Positions 29,801 to 39,271 of a stretch of DNA of 64,000 nt are shown in pieces. The position numbers were made by a program, and so were the translations under genes. Each line of letters opens with the position of its first letter. The stretch's first letter is position 1. Below the pieces are notes generated by a model that was given only the letters and a program-made list of their open reading frames with translations, did not search any database and was not told the origin of the DNA. Origin of the DNA: Aquiluna sp. (lineage in GTDB: Bacteria > Actinomycetota > Actinomycetes > Actinomycetales > Microbacteriaceae); the NCBI GenBank assembly GCA_018402685.1, contig JAGYIJ010000002.1:1-64000 (forward strand). The letters are read 5' to 3'.

Positions 29801-30227
29801 TGACTATCTATATGGTCTTGACACCGAGACTGAGCACGTTGTTGAACTGCGCAAGGGCCTGCAACTCTTTGTTGGCCTTGAAGCAATCGGTGAGGCAGAT
29901 GGCAAGGGTCTTAGAAACGTAATGACCAAGCTCAATGGGCAGCTTCGGCCAGTCACGGTTCGAGACCACTCGATTCAAATCACGACCAACTCCGCTGAAA
30001 AAGCAGATCCGCAAAACCCCACTCACGCAGCAGCGCCGTTTACCGGTGTTGTCACGCTCAAGGTTGAAATTGGTCAGCAGGTCGCAGTTGGTGAAGTCAT
30101 TGCCTCTATCGAGGCAATGAAGATGGAGGCCAGCATCACCGCTCCGGTTGCCGGAGAGGTGAAGCGCTTGGGCATTCAAGGACCCACCCCGGTGGAGGGC
30201 GGCGACCTAATCGCCGTCATCGAATAA
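26827..30227 (+). CDS. pyc: Pyruvate carboxylase, frameshifted (-1) near 27230
   Basis: Biotin carboxylase (FKKILVANRGEIAVRAFRA, GGGGRGMRKV), carboxyltransferase (VTDSTFRDAHQSLLATRVR), biotinyl domain (SIEAMKMEASI). Confidence 0.94.
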
Positions 30228-30237
30228 AAGGAATCAC

Positions 30238-31311
30238 GTGGCAAAAAAGGACTACTCCTCAGGGGAGAATGCGGAGTTCAGCGACCTGGAGCTGGAACCC
30301 GAAGCACCGCTGGCCAGTAATTTGGCACCGGATCTCTCCTCCTATGCCTTGAGTGTTGAAACGCCAGATATCTTCACCGAGCCAGAGCCAGCCTCGATGC
30401 TCACAGCCGAAAGGCTCTTGGAGGACAAGGCCAAGCCAAAAATTGTCCCCGAGGGCTTTTGGCGAAGAGGCGTCTATCACCTGAGCTTTGGCCTGGTGAA
30501 TCTCGGAGACAGCGCCAAGGCCAAAGCACGCAAGCAGCTAGATGCCAGAATCTCGGCAGCTCTTGCTGGCGGAGCAAGTTTTGTCCCGGTACTCACTCGC
30601 AAGGGCGGGGTAGGAAAGACCACGGTCACCACTTTGATTGGCATGGCCATGGCGAGGGTTCGCGAGGACAGAATTCTTGCAATTGACGCCAACCCAGACC
30701 GTGGCACTTTGGCCGAAAGAGTCAAAAAGGGCACCGACAAGACTGTTCGTGACTTGGTGAATAAGGCCGGTGGCATCAATAGCTTCAGCGTCTTTTCCGA
30801 GTATGTGTCGAGAGATCAATCAAGGCTTGATGTGATGGCATCTGAGACCGACCCAATGATGTCGGAGGCGTTCGACGAAGGTGACTACAACGTGGTTGCA
30901 GATATCGCCTCTCGCTACTACAGCGTTTGTCTTACCGACTGCGGCACCGGCATTGTCCACAGCGTAATGCGAGCGATTCTGATGCGGGCCAATGGTTTGG
31001 TTGTGGTCTCCGGTGGTTCCATTGATGAGGCAAGGCTCGCCTCTGAGACTCTCACCTGGCTCGAATCAAACGGTTACGCCGAGCTTGTGAAAAACAGCGT
31101 TGTGGCGCTCAATACCGCAACCTTCGGCACGCAGCTAGTCAAGCTTGAGGAGATCGAGGCTCACTTTGCATCTAGAACCCGCGCCGTGGTGCGGATTCCA
31201 TACGACCCGCAGCTGGCTGCCGGGGCAACAGTCGACTTTGATCGACTGCACCCCGCCACCAAGCAGGCGGCACGAGATCTGGCAGCTCTGGTGGTGGACG
31301 GTCTGGTTTGA
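30238..31311 (+). CDS. MinD/ParA-like ATPase with N-terminal extension
   Basis: VPVLTRKGGVGKTTVTTLIGMAMARVREDRILAIDANPDRGTLAERV. Confidence 0.85.
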   Translation: MAKKDYSSGENAEFSDLELEPEAPLASNLAPDLSSYALSVETPDIFTEPEPASMLTAERLLEDKAKPKIVPEGFWRRGVYHLSFGLVNLGDSAKAKARKQLDARISAALAGGASFVPVLTRKGGVGKTTVTTLIGMAMARVREDRILAIDANPDRGTLAERVKKGTDKTVRDLVNKAGGINSFSVFSEYVSRDQSRLDVMASETDPMMSEAFDEGDYNVVADIASRYYSVCLTDCGTGIVHSVMRAILMRANGLVVVSGGSIDEARLASETLTWLESNGYAELVKNSVVALNTATFGTQLVKLEEIEAHFASRTRAVVRIPYDPQLAAGATVDFDRLHPATKQAARDLAALVVDGLV

Positions 31312-31799
31312 GTGTCAGAGAGATAAGGCTGTTCGGCGATCCGGTCCTGAAATCTCGCTGCAGCGAGGTGCTGGATTTCGACAAGGTAGCACCGCTCGTT
31401 CAAGACCTAATCGACACCACATCACTGCAAGGCAGAGCGGGAGTCGCGGCAAATCAAATCGGTGTTGAACTAAGGGTCTTTGCCTACAACGTCGAAGGCG
31501 AGATCGGCTACCTAATCAATCCGGAGATTGTGAGAGTCGAGGGTGAACCAGAGCTGATTGACGAGGGCTGTCTCTCGGTGCCAGGTCTTTGGCAAAAGGT
31601 AATGCGCCACCCTATTGCCACCGCCAAGGGTTCTTTGATTGACGGCAGCGAGATTGAAATCAGGGGAGAGGGCCTTTTGGCTCAGGCTTTGCAGCACGAG
31701 GTTGACCACCTTGATGGCTATCTATATCTAGACAGGCTTTCGCCTGAGGAGCGAAAGCTAGCGTTCAGAGAGCTTCGCCAACAACCCTGGTTTAGTTAG
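31308..31799 (+). CDS. def: Peptide deformylase
   Basis: REIRLFGDPVL, GVAANQIGVELRVF, DEGCLSVPG, LQHEVDHLDG. Confidence 0.94.
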   Translation: MSVREIRLFGDPVLKSRCSEVLDFDKVAPLVQDLIDTTSLQGRAGVAANQIGVELRVFAYNVEGEIGYLINPEIVRVEGEPELIDEGCLSVPGLWQKVMRHPIATAKGSLIDGSEIEIRGEGLLAQALQHEVDHLDGYLYLDRLSPEERKLAFRELRQQPWFS

Positions 31800-31810
31800 C
31801 TCAGGTTTAG

Positions 31811-33601
31811 TTAGTCCTGGTAGATGCGGGAGACCTGGAGTGAGAAATCCTCCATGACTCGGTTCCGCTTGATCTTCATTGATGGGGTTAGATGTCCCGA
31901 GGCTTCGGTGAGCTCAACATCCAAAATCTCAAAAGCTCGAACCTGCTCGGCCTGGGAGAATCGCTGATTGACCTCGTTGATGGCGAGTTGGACTTCTTCA
32001 CGAATCTTGGGGTGCCGAGTGGACTCAGCGAGGGTCATCTCTTGTTCAATTTCATTGTTCTTGCCCCAAATTGGAACCATCTCAGGGTCTAGAGATATCA
32101 GTGCTCCGATGAAGGGCTTGGCATCGCCAATCACAACCACCTGGCCAATGATTGGGTGAGCTCGAAGCAGGTCTTCAATGGGCGCCGGGGCAACGTTTTT
32201 GCCACCCGCGGTGACGAGTAGTTCCTTTTTGCGACCGGTAATGGTGAGGAATCCGTCCTCGTCCAACTCGCCGATGTCACCTGTTCTGAACCAGTCGCCC
32301 TCAAAGGCATCTCGGGTGGCAGCTTCATTGCGCCAGTAGCCACGCATCACGTTGATGCCGCGCAGCCAAATCTCGCCATCATCGGCAATCTTGATGCCGG
32401 TGCCGGGGAGTGCTCGGCCGACCTTGCCGATCTTCTGCCAGGCGACTCGGCCGATCACGGCCGCCGCCGAGGTCTCGGTGAGGCCATAGCCCTCGAGGAC
32501 AATCAATCCGATTCCCCTAAAGAAGTGGCCAAGCCTTGCACCCAGAGGCGCACCACCTGAGATTGCGTAGCGAACATTGCCGCCCATGGCGGCACGCAGT
32601 TTGCTAAAGACCAGCTTGTCAAAGAGCTTGTGGCGGAGCTTCAGCATTGGCGATGGGCCTGATTTGCTATCTAACGACTTGGAATATGCAATCGCGGTTT
32701 CGGCTGCGATCTTGAAGATCTTGCCCTTGCCGGCTGCCGTTGCTCTGAGCTCTGCGCCGTTATAAACCTTTTCAAAGACCCTGGGCACTGCCAGCAAGAA
32801 GGTCGGCTTGAACTCGGGGAGCACCTTTGCCACCTGCTTGGCATCTCCCAGGTGACCGACCCTGATGCCTGCGTAGATGGCCATCACAGATACATATCTC
32901 GAGAGGATGTGGGCCATCGGCAAAAACACCAGTGAGTGCTGCTGGTCGTTCACAAGCTCCGGTAGTTCGGCTGCCGCATTGCGGCAGTGATCCACAAAGC
33001 TCTTGTGGGTTAGTTCGCAACCCTTGGGGTTGCCGGTGGTTCCTGAGGTGTAAACGATGGTTGCCAAATCCTTGAGCTCAGCGTTGGAGCGGGCCTTTTC
33101 GAGGACCTCATCGGCAATCGCAGCTCCTGCTTGGTGCAGTTTCGTTAGTTCATCAGATTCGATTCGCCAGACTTGGGTGACCTTCGGGGCAACCACCTTG
33201 TTGAAGCGTTCGATGTGGTCATCGTTTTCGACAAAAAAGGCAACGGCGTCTGAATCTTGCAAGATCCATTCGATCTGGGTGGGGGAGGAGGTTTCATAGA
33301 TAGGCACCGAGACCGCGCCGGCATACCAGAGCGCAAAGTCAATAACTGGCCACTCGTAGCGGGTCTTACTCATGATGGCGACTGCGTCGCCAGGCTTGAT
33401 TCCAGAGGCGATCAAGCCCTTGGCTAGCGACATGACTTCATCTAGGAACTCTTGCGAACTGACCTCACGCCAAAGGCCATCAGGATTCTGCCTCGAGAAA
33501 AGCGGCCAGGAGGGGTCTTTACGGACCCTGGTCAAAAGCAGATCGGTGACATTTTCTTTCGGGTTTGATTCCACCAGTAGCGGCACGTCGTAGGACTTCA
33601 T
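31811..33601 (-). CDS. fadD: AMP-dependent long-chain fatty acid-CoA ligase
   Basis: IVYTSGTTGNPKGCELTHKS, GYGLTETSAAAVIG, RTGDIGELDEDGFLTITGRKKELLVTAGGKN. Confidence 0.93.
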   Translation of the reverse strand: MKSYDVPLLVESNPKENVTDLLLTRVRKDPSWPLFSRQNPDGLWREVSSQEFLDEVMSLAKGLIASGIKPGDAVAIMSKTRYEWPVIDFALWYAGAVSVPIYETSSPTQIEWILQDSDAVAFFVENDDHIERFNKVVAPKVTQVWRIESDELTKLHQAGAAIADEVLEKARSNAELKDLATIVYTSGTTGNPKGCELTHKSFVDHCRNAAAELPELVNDQQHSLVFLPMAHILSRYVSVMAIYAGIRVGHLGDAKQVAKVLPEFKPTFLLAVPRVFEKVYNGAELRATAAGKGKIFKIAAETAIAYSKSLDSKSGPSPMLKLRHKLFDKLVFSKLRAAMGGNVRYAISGGAPLGARLGHFFRGIGLIVLEGYGLTETSAAAVIGRVAWQKIGKVGRALPGTGIKIADDGEIWLRGINVMRGYWRNEAATRDAFEGDWFRTGDIGELDEDGFLTITGRKKELLVTAGGKNVAPAPIEDLLRAHPIIGQVVVIGDAKPFIGALISLDPEMVPIWGKNNEIEQEMTLAESTRHPKIREEVQLAINEVNQRFSQAEQVRAFEILDVELTEASGHLTPSMKIKRNRVMEDFSLQVSRIYQD

Positions 33602-33743
33602 TGTTCTCCCCATGTCGAATTGGGAATTACTTTATTCCGTTTAACCAATCCTTCCGAGGTTGCAATCACAAGATTTCCACCCCGAACCTGAATAGAAGCG
33701 ACAAAGCCAATAAAATCAAGCTCTGCCATACAAAAGGAAAAAC

Positions 33744-34691
33744 TTGCTAGCTATTGGAATCGACATTGGTGGCACCAAGATATTGGGTGCCTTGGTTGAT
33801 GTCGATGGCAAGGTGCTAGAAGAGGTCAGGGTGCCATCACCGGCTCAAGATCCTGATCAGATGGTGGAGACAGTTGTCGAGCTCATCGAGAGCATTACCG
33901 CCAAGGCAACCGATGTGATTGCCGGGGTTGGGGTTGCCGCAGCCGGCTTTATCGATGCGGATCAATCGAACATTCTTTACGCACCAAATCTGAACTGGCG
34001 AAATGAACCAATGCGCGAGCGACTGCAGCAGCGGGTGGTGCACCCCGTCTTTATCGAAAATGATGCCAATGCAGCTGGCTGGGCCGAATACAAATTTGGT
34101 GCGGGCAGAGGCTCAAAGGATATGGCGATGCTGACCCTGGGGACCGGGGTTGGCGGGGCAATCATCGCCGATTACAAGCTTCGCCGCGGCGGCTTTGGTA
34201 TTGGCGGCGAGCTTGGGCATGTTCGCGTGGTGCAAGATGGCAGGCTTTGCGGCTGCGGCCGAAAGGGCTGCGTCGAGCAGTATGCCTCCGGCACCGCAGT
34301 GCTTCGAGCCGCTAGGAAGCTTGCGCTAAGCGATGGCCCGATGGGCGAAAGACTGCGAGAGCTTGCCGGGGACTCAGAGCTCAGCGGCAAGCAGGTCTCT
34401 CAGGCGCTTTTGGAGAAAGACCCCGGTGCGACCTCGGTGGTCAGGACCGCAGCCGAGTACCTCGCGCAAGCAATGGGCACGATAGTTGCGGTTTTGGATC
34501 CCCAAGTTTTTGTAATTGGAGGCGGGCTCTCCGAGGCAGGGGATCTGATTTTGGATCCGATTCGTGAGGCGCTGGCAGCAAATCTGCCGGCTCGCGGCTA
34601 TAGGCCGGAGCCGAAGGTAGTGGCAGCAACTTTCAACAATCACGCCGGAGTAATCGGAGCCGCCGATTTGGCGCGGGAATCGGTTGGCTAA
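33744..34691 (+). CDS. ROK-family sugar kinase (glucokinase-like)
   Basis: AIGIDIGGTKILGALVD, ENDANAAGWAEYKFGAGRG, CGCGRKGCVEQYASG. Confidence 0.92.
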   Translation: MLAIGIDIGGTKILGALVDVDGKVLEEVRVPSPAQDPDQMVETVVELIESITAKATDVIAGVGVAAAGFIDADQSNILYAPNLNWRNEPMRERLQQRVVHPVFIENDANAAGWAEYKFGAGRGSKDMAMLTLGTGVGGAIIADYKLRRGGFGIGGELGHVRVVQDGRLCGCGRKGCVEQYASGTAVLRAARKLALSDGPMGERLRELAGDSELSGKQVSQALLEKDPGATSVVRTAAEYLAQAMGTIVAVLDPQVFVIGGGLSEAGDLILDPIREALAANLPARGYRPEPKVVAATFNNHAGVIGAADLARESVG

Positions 34692-34715
34692 GCTTGTGAC
34701 AAAACTGGAGCTAGC

Positions 34716-35402
34716 GTGACTTACTTTTTATTGAAGAACTTTGTTCTCGGGCCGATTCTGAACATTTTGTTTAGGCCCTGGGTCAGAGGCGCTGAGCATG
34801 TTCCAAAACGCGGGGCGGCAATTTTGGCCTCCAATCACCTCTCTTTTGTTGACTCGATCTTTTTGCCACTGAAACTGCGTCGTCAGGTTACCTTTTTGGC
34901 AAAGAGCGACTACTTCACCGGCAAGGGTTTCAAGGGTGCTCTGATTCGCTGGTTCTTCAAGGCAACCGGACAGCTTTCAATTGATCGCACAGGCGGTAAG
35001 GCTTCCGAGGACTCTTTGAACACCGGTCTTGGGGTTTTGGAGCGCGAACTATTGCTGGGTATCTACCCAGAGGGCACCAGAAGCCCCGATGCCACTCTCT
35101 ACCGCGGCAGAACCGGCATTGCCCGCATGGCTCTGGAGTCCAAGGTGCCAGTGATTCCAGTGGCGATGATCGACACCGAGAAGGTAATGCCTATTGGTCA
35201 GAAGTACCCAAACATCCAGCGCATTGGCGTAGTGATTGGCGAACCGCTGGATTTCTCTCGCTTTGCAGGCATGGAGGGTGAGCGCGCAGTGCTGCGCGCT
35301 GTCACCGACCAGATTGTTTATCGCATCATGAGGCTTTCTAACCAGCGATATCAGGATGTCTACGCTTCCACAGTTCGCAATAGGCTTGCCAGAGCAGAGT
35401 AG
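34716..35402 (+). CDS. plsC: 1-acyl-sn-glycerol-3-phosphate acyltransferase
   Basis: AAILASNHLSFVDSIFLP (HX4D), YPEGTRSPDATLYRGRTGIARMAL. Confidence 0.92.
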   Translation: MTYFLLKNFVLGPILNILFRPWVRGAEHVPKRGAAILASNHLSFVDSIFLPLKLRRQVTFLAKSDYFTGKGFKGALIRWFFKATGQLSIDRTGGKASEDSLNTGLGVLERELLLGIYPEGTRSPDATLYRGRTGIARMALESKVPVIPVAMIDTEKVMPIGQKYPNIQRIGVVIGEPLDFSRFAGMEGERAVLRAVTDQIVYRIMRLSNQRYQDVYASTVRNRLARAE

Positions 35403-35411
35403 GGAAAACAA

Positions 35412-36761
35412 TTGAAAGACTTCGGGCTAGATAACTACGTCCATTTAGAGGCAAAACAGCAGCCAACCTGGGCTGATTTAGACAAGCTTGCAAGCGTTCG
35501 CGAGGAGCTTTCCAAGTTGCCACCGCTGGTGTTTGCCGGTGAGGTGGACACGCTTCGCGATCGCATCGCGCAGGCAAGCCGTGGCGAGGCCTTTTTGCTC
35601 CAGGGTGGCGATTGCGCCGAGACCTTTGTAGATGCCACCGCGGATCGCATTCGCAACCGCATCAAGACCGTGCTGCAAATGGCAGTGGTTCTGATGTATG
35701 GCTCATCGCTGCCGGTTATCAAGATGGGCCGCATGGCGGGCCAGTTTGCCAAGCCAAGATCCTCAGACTTTGAAACTCGCGATGGTGTGACTCTTCCCGC
35801 CTACCGCGGCGATGCGGTAAACGGCTACGAGTTCACCGAAGCATCGCGAGTGAATGACCCAGCACGATTGCTGCAGGCCTACCAAACCTCGGTCAGCACG
35901 CTGAATCTAATTCGCGCCTTCACCACCGGCGGCTTCGCAGATCTTCGCGAGGTGCACGCTTGGAACAAGGGCTTCACCGATAACCCCGCGAACAAGGCCT
36001 ATGAATCAATCGCGGGCGATATCGATCGCGCAATGAGATTCATGGAGGCCTGTGGAGTGGACTCGGCAGAGCTCAGAGCCACCGAATTCTTTGTCTCTCA
36101 CGAGGGCTTGCTCTTTGACTATGAGCGTCCACTAACCAGGGTTGACTCTCGAACTGACACCCCATATGTGACATCGGGCCACTTCATCTGGATTGGTGAG
36201 CGCACTAGGCAGCTTGATGGTGCTCACGTTGACTTTTTGTCCAGGGTTAGAAACCCACTGGGCGTGAAGCTTGGTCCAACAACCTCTACCGATGATGTCT
36301 TGGCCTTGATCGACAAGTTGGACCCAGAGCGCGAACCCGGTCGACTGACTTTGATTAGCCGCATGGGTGCTGAAAAGATTCGCGGTGAGCTTCCAAAGCT
36401 CATCGAAGCGGTCAAAGACTCTGGTGCCACCCCGCTTTGGATCACCGATCCAATGCACGGCAACGGCATCACCACCAAGAACGGCTACAAGTCACGCAGG
36501 TTTGACGATGTGATGGACGAGGTTAACGGCTTCTTCGAAGTTCACAAGGCTCTGGGCACCCACCCAGGTGGTTTGCACGTCGAGCTAACCGGCGATGATG
36601 TCGCCGAGTGCCTGGGCGGCTCGGAGCACGTCGATGAGAGCACCCTAGAACAGCGCTACGAGTCGGTTTGTGATCCAAGATTGAACCACATGCAGTCCTT
36701 GGAGCTAGCATTTTTGGTGGCAGAGCGTTTGGTCGAGACCAGGAGAAACGGTGATAACTGA
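35412..36761 (+). CDS. aroG: Class II 3-deoxy-7-phosphoheptulonate synthase
   Basis: FLLQGGDCAETF, GRMAGQFAKPRSS, WITDPMHGNGITTKNGYKSRRFDDVMDEVNGFFEVH, GGLHVELTGDDVAECLGGS. Confidence 0.95.
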   Translation: MKDFGLDNYVHLEAKQQPTWADLDKLASVREELSKLPPLVFAGEVDTLRDRIAQASRGEAFLLQGGDCAETFVDATADRIRNRIKTVLQMAVVLMYGSSLPVIKMGRMAGQFAKPRSSDFETRDGVTLPAYRGDAVNGYEFTEASRVNDPARLLQAYQTSVSTLNLIRAFTTGGFADLREVHAWNKGFTDNPANKAYESIAGDIDRAMRFMEACGVDSAELRATEFFVSHEGLLFDYERPLTRVDSRTDTPYVTSGHFIWIGERTRQLDGAHVDFLSRVRNPLGVKLGPTTSTDDVLALIDKLDPEREPGRLTLISRMGAEKIRGELPKLIEAVKDSGATPLWITDPMHGNGITTKNGYKSRRFDDVMDEVNGFFEVHKALGTHPGGLHVELTGDDVAECLGGSEHVDESTLEQRYESVCDPRLNHMQSLELAFLVAERLVETRRNGDN

Positions 36762-37089
36762 CAAGGTCAGTGATTGGATAACCATCGACCAAGCAGCGCA
36801 GCTGCTAGGTCTATCGGCAGGCAAGGTTCGCAGACTAATCGAGGAGCACTCGCTATTTGCAGTCCGCGTGGACAAAGAGCCCAAGATTCCCGCCCACCTA
36901 ATCATCGATGGCGAACCGCTGAGCTCAATCAGGGGAACACTGCTACTGCTATTGGATATCGGGCTCAAGCTCGAGGAGGCGATCGATTGGCTCTATGAGG
37001 AAAATGACAATCTCGACGAGACTCCGATTGCCGCACTCTTGAAGGGCCACAAGGCTCCGGTCCGAAGGGCTGCACAAACCCTCGGCTAA
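36751..37089 (+). CDS. Rv2175c-like helix-turn-helix DNA-binding protein
   Basis: WITIDQAAQLLGLSAGKVRRLIEEHSLFAVRVDKEPKIPAHLI; neighbour of DAHP synthase. Confidence 0.8.
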   Translation: MITDKVSDWITIDQAAQLLGLSAGKVRRLIEEHSLFAVRVDKEPKIPAHLIIDGEPLSSIRGTLLLLLDIGLKLEEAIDWLYEENDNLDETPIAALLKGHKAPVRRAAQTLG

Positions 37090-38190
37090 CTACTTGTCGC
37101 GGTTTATGACCTTGTCGGCAAGAGCTGCGAGCATGTTTCTACCCTGCTCTGAGATCTCCAGGTTTGCCAAAGCTTCGATCGATCGCTGCGAGTGCTCGGC
37201 GATTAACCGCTCGGTTTTCTCCACCGCACCAGTTTCGATAATGGTTTGCCTCATAAATTCCAGCTGATCGGCTTCGATCTCTCCTGAGCTGAGAAGCTCC
37301 TCGAAGATTCGCTTGACCGATGTTGGGAGATTCTCCAAGGTCAAGGCAATCAAGACCGTGCGCTTACCTTCTCTGAGGTCATCGCCGGCAGGCTTGCCAG
37401 TTTGCTCGGGGTCTCCGAAGACACCAAGTGCATCATCACGCAGCTGAAAGGCAAGACCAAGCGGGATGCCGAATTGGCTAAGCCCCTTGAGCTTTTCGCC
37501 ATCGGCGCCCGAGAGCGCAGCGCCAATCAGAAGCGGCGCCTCTAATGAATACTTTGCGGTCTTGTAGAGCATCACGTTGTTTGCCCTTGCGACCGCTTCG
37601 CCCGGCGCTCTGGTGCTGGCGGCATGCTCCTCTAGAACATCGAGGTATTGCCCGGCCATAACCTCAAAGCGCATCCTGCCAAACTCGTGACGGCAGGAGG
37701 CCTCGGCGGCCTCTTCGGGGCTGTGAAGCAGCGCATCGCCAAAGAGCTCCGAGCTCCAGGCCAGCATCATGTCTCCCACCAAAACCGAGCCGGCGACTCC
37801 GAAGCGCTCTGAAGAGCCGTCATAGCTGTGTTTTTGGTGGAGCGACTCAAAGCGCTTGTGGATTGCGGGTTGACCGCGCCTGGTGTCGCTCTGGTCCAAT
37901 AGATCATCGTGAACCAGGGCTGCGGCATGAAACATTTCTAGTGCTGCAGCGACTCCAACGATGGGGGAGTCGATGCTCAGATCGGCTAGCTCAACCTCTT
38001 TTTGCTGATATCCAGCCCAGGACCAGAAGCAAAAAAGCGCACGAAACCTTTTTCCTCCGGAAAGTAGGGATTGTGTGAAGTCAATTAATGGTTCTAAATC
38101 TTCAGAGATTTCTCTTAGTTCAATTCGCTTGTCGTCACAAAAGTCATCGAGCTTCTGCTGCACAAGCTCTAACAGGAAATCTTGAGGCAC
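37090..38190 (-). CDS. Polyprenyl diphosphate synthase (IdsA/GGPPS-like)
   Basis: LLSGGKRFRALFCFWSW, ALVHDDLLDQSDTRRGQPAIH, LAFQLRDDALGVFGD. Confidence 0.92.
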   Translation of the reverse strand: MPQDFLLELVQQKLDDFCDDKRIELREISEDLEPLIDFTQSLLSGGKRFRALFCFWSWAGYQQKEVELADLSIDSPIVGVAAALEMFHAAALVHDDLLDQSDTRRGQPAIHKRFESLHQKHSYDGSSERFGVAGSVLVGDMMLAWSSELFGDALLHSPEEAAEASCRHEFGRMRFEVMAGQYLDVLEEHAASTRAPGEAVARANNVMLYKTAKYSLEAPLLIGAALSGADGEKLKGLSQFGIPLGLAFQLRDDALGVFGDPEQTGKPAGDDLREGKRTVLIALTLENLPTSVKRIFEELLSSGEIEADQLEFMRQTIIETGAVEKTERLIAEHSQRSIEALANLEISEQGRNMLAALADKVINRDK

Positions 38191-38250
38191 GAGGGATAGC
38201 CTAGCGGCTTGTCTCTGTTTACAATTGAGGGGTAATCGAAGGAGAACCTA

Positions 38251-38598
38251 ATGGCACTATCCGAGAGGGAGCAGAAGCTTCTTGAGGAGATGGAGCGCAA
38301 CCTGCTCCAGGAAGATGCCGGCTTTGCATCCAAGGTCAGGTCGGTGGGTTCTTCGAACAAGAGCGCCGGAAAGCTTGTCGGCGGAGTGCTCGTGACCATC
38401 GTGGGTCTGGGGCTACTGCTGTTCTCGGTTGCCTTGCAGGTGGCATTCTTCGGTGTCGTTGCATTCGTCGTGATGCTCATCGGGCTAGTGATTGCATCGA
38501 GCAACTTCAAGCTCCCGGAGCTACCAAATCTTGGCGATCAACCAAAGGGTAAGAACTTCTTTGAAGACCGCTGGAACCAAAGGTTCAATAACGACTAA
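38251..38598 (+). CDS. DUF3040 membrane protein
   Basis: MALSEREQKLLEEMERNLLQEDAGFASKV plus two hydrophobic segments. Confidence 0.87.
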   Translation: MALSEREQKLLEEMERNLLQEDAGFASKVRSVGSSNKSAGKLVGGVLVTIVGLGLLLFSVALQVAFFGVVAFVVMLIGLVIASSNFKLPELPNLGDQPKGKNFFEDRWNQRFNND

Positions 38599-38614
38599 TT
38601 AGTTTTCAATAACG

Positions 38615-38652
38615 AGGCCTTCCGCAATAGCTGCGGAGGGCCTTTTATTTTT
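38615..38652 (+). terminator. Intrinsic terminator upstream of the dcw cluster
   Basis: AGGCCTTCCGCA-atagc-TGCGGAGGGCCT followed by TTTATTTTTTT. Confidence 0.88.
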
Positions 38653-38693
38653 TTGCCCAATTTGTTATAAAAAGTGTTGCAAATATGCCCTGA

Positions 38694-38719
38694 GTGGAGC
38701 AAAGTGGAGTAAAGTGGAG
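38694..38719 (+). promoter_or_regulatory. Three MraZ-box direct repeats
   Basis: GTGGAG at 38694, 38704 and 38714 with exact 10-bp phasing, upstream of mraZ. Confidence 0.85.
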
Positions 38720-38744
38720 CAAGACTTCGGGGAAGGGGTTAGCG

Positions 38745-39176
38745 ATGTTGCTAGGTACGCATACCCCAAAGCTCGATGACAAGGGCCGCATCTTCCTACC
38801 TTCCCGCTTCCGCGATGAGCTTTCAGAGGGTCTAGTTGTGACCCGTGGCCAAGAGCGCTGCATCTATGTCTTCTCTTCAAAAGAGTTCAAAAACGTCCAC
38901 GAGAAGATTGCCCAGGCTCCAGTCACCTCTGAAGAGGCCCGTCGCTACTTGCGTGTCTTTCTTTCCGGAGCCTCTGATGAGACTCCGGACAAGCAGGGCA
39001 GAGTTTTGCTTCCTCAGATTCTTCGCGACTACGCAGGCCTGAACAAAGAATTGGTAATCATCGGAGTTGGCTCCAGGGCCGAAATCTGGGATGCCGCCGC
39101 ATGGAATGAATACCTAGAGAAGAACGAAGAGTCCTTCGCGAACCAAGCGCAGGAGGTGATTCCGGGATTGTTCTAG
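38745..39176 (+). CDS. mraZ: Transcriptional regulator MraZ
   Basis: [26 protein letters not shown]...[34 protein letters not shown]. Confidence 0.95.
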   Translation: MLLGTHTPKLDDKGRIFLPSRFRDELSEGLVVTRGQERCIYVFSSKEFKNVHEKIAQAPVTSEEARRYLRVFLSGASDETPDKQGRVLLPQILRDYAGLNKELVIIGVGSRAEIWDAAAWNEYLEKNEESFANQAQEVIPGLF

Positions 39177-39271
39177 CCCTGCACTTCGGCCCTTGGCCGT
39201 CCCGGCTTTCTTCCCCTAAGCCGGACCTGAGAAAACCAAGCTCTCAGACGGACAAGGACCCAGGTGCAGGG
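39177..39271 (+). ncRNA. Structured leader upstream of rsmH (candidate mraW RNA motif)
   Basis: Outer stem CCCTGCAC/GTGCAGGG; inner hairpins CGGCC-ctt-GGCCG, CCGGCTT-tcttcccct-AAGCCGG, CTGAGA...TCTCAG. Confidence 0.65.

Noticed and set aside
27255-30227. Split biotin carboxylase and carboxyltransferase subunits
   Set aside because: The break lies within the biotin carboxylase ATP-grasp region and is removed by restoring one base, giving a standard single-chain pyruvate carboxylase
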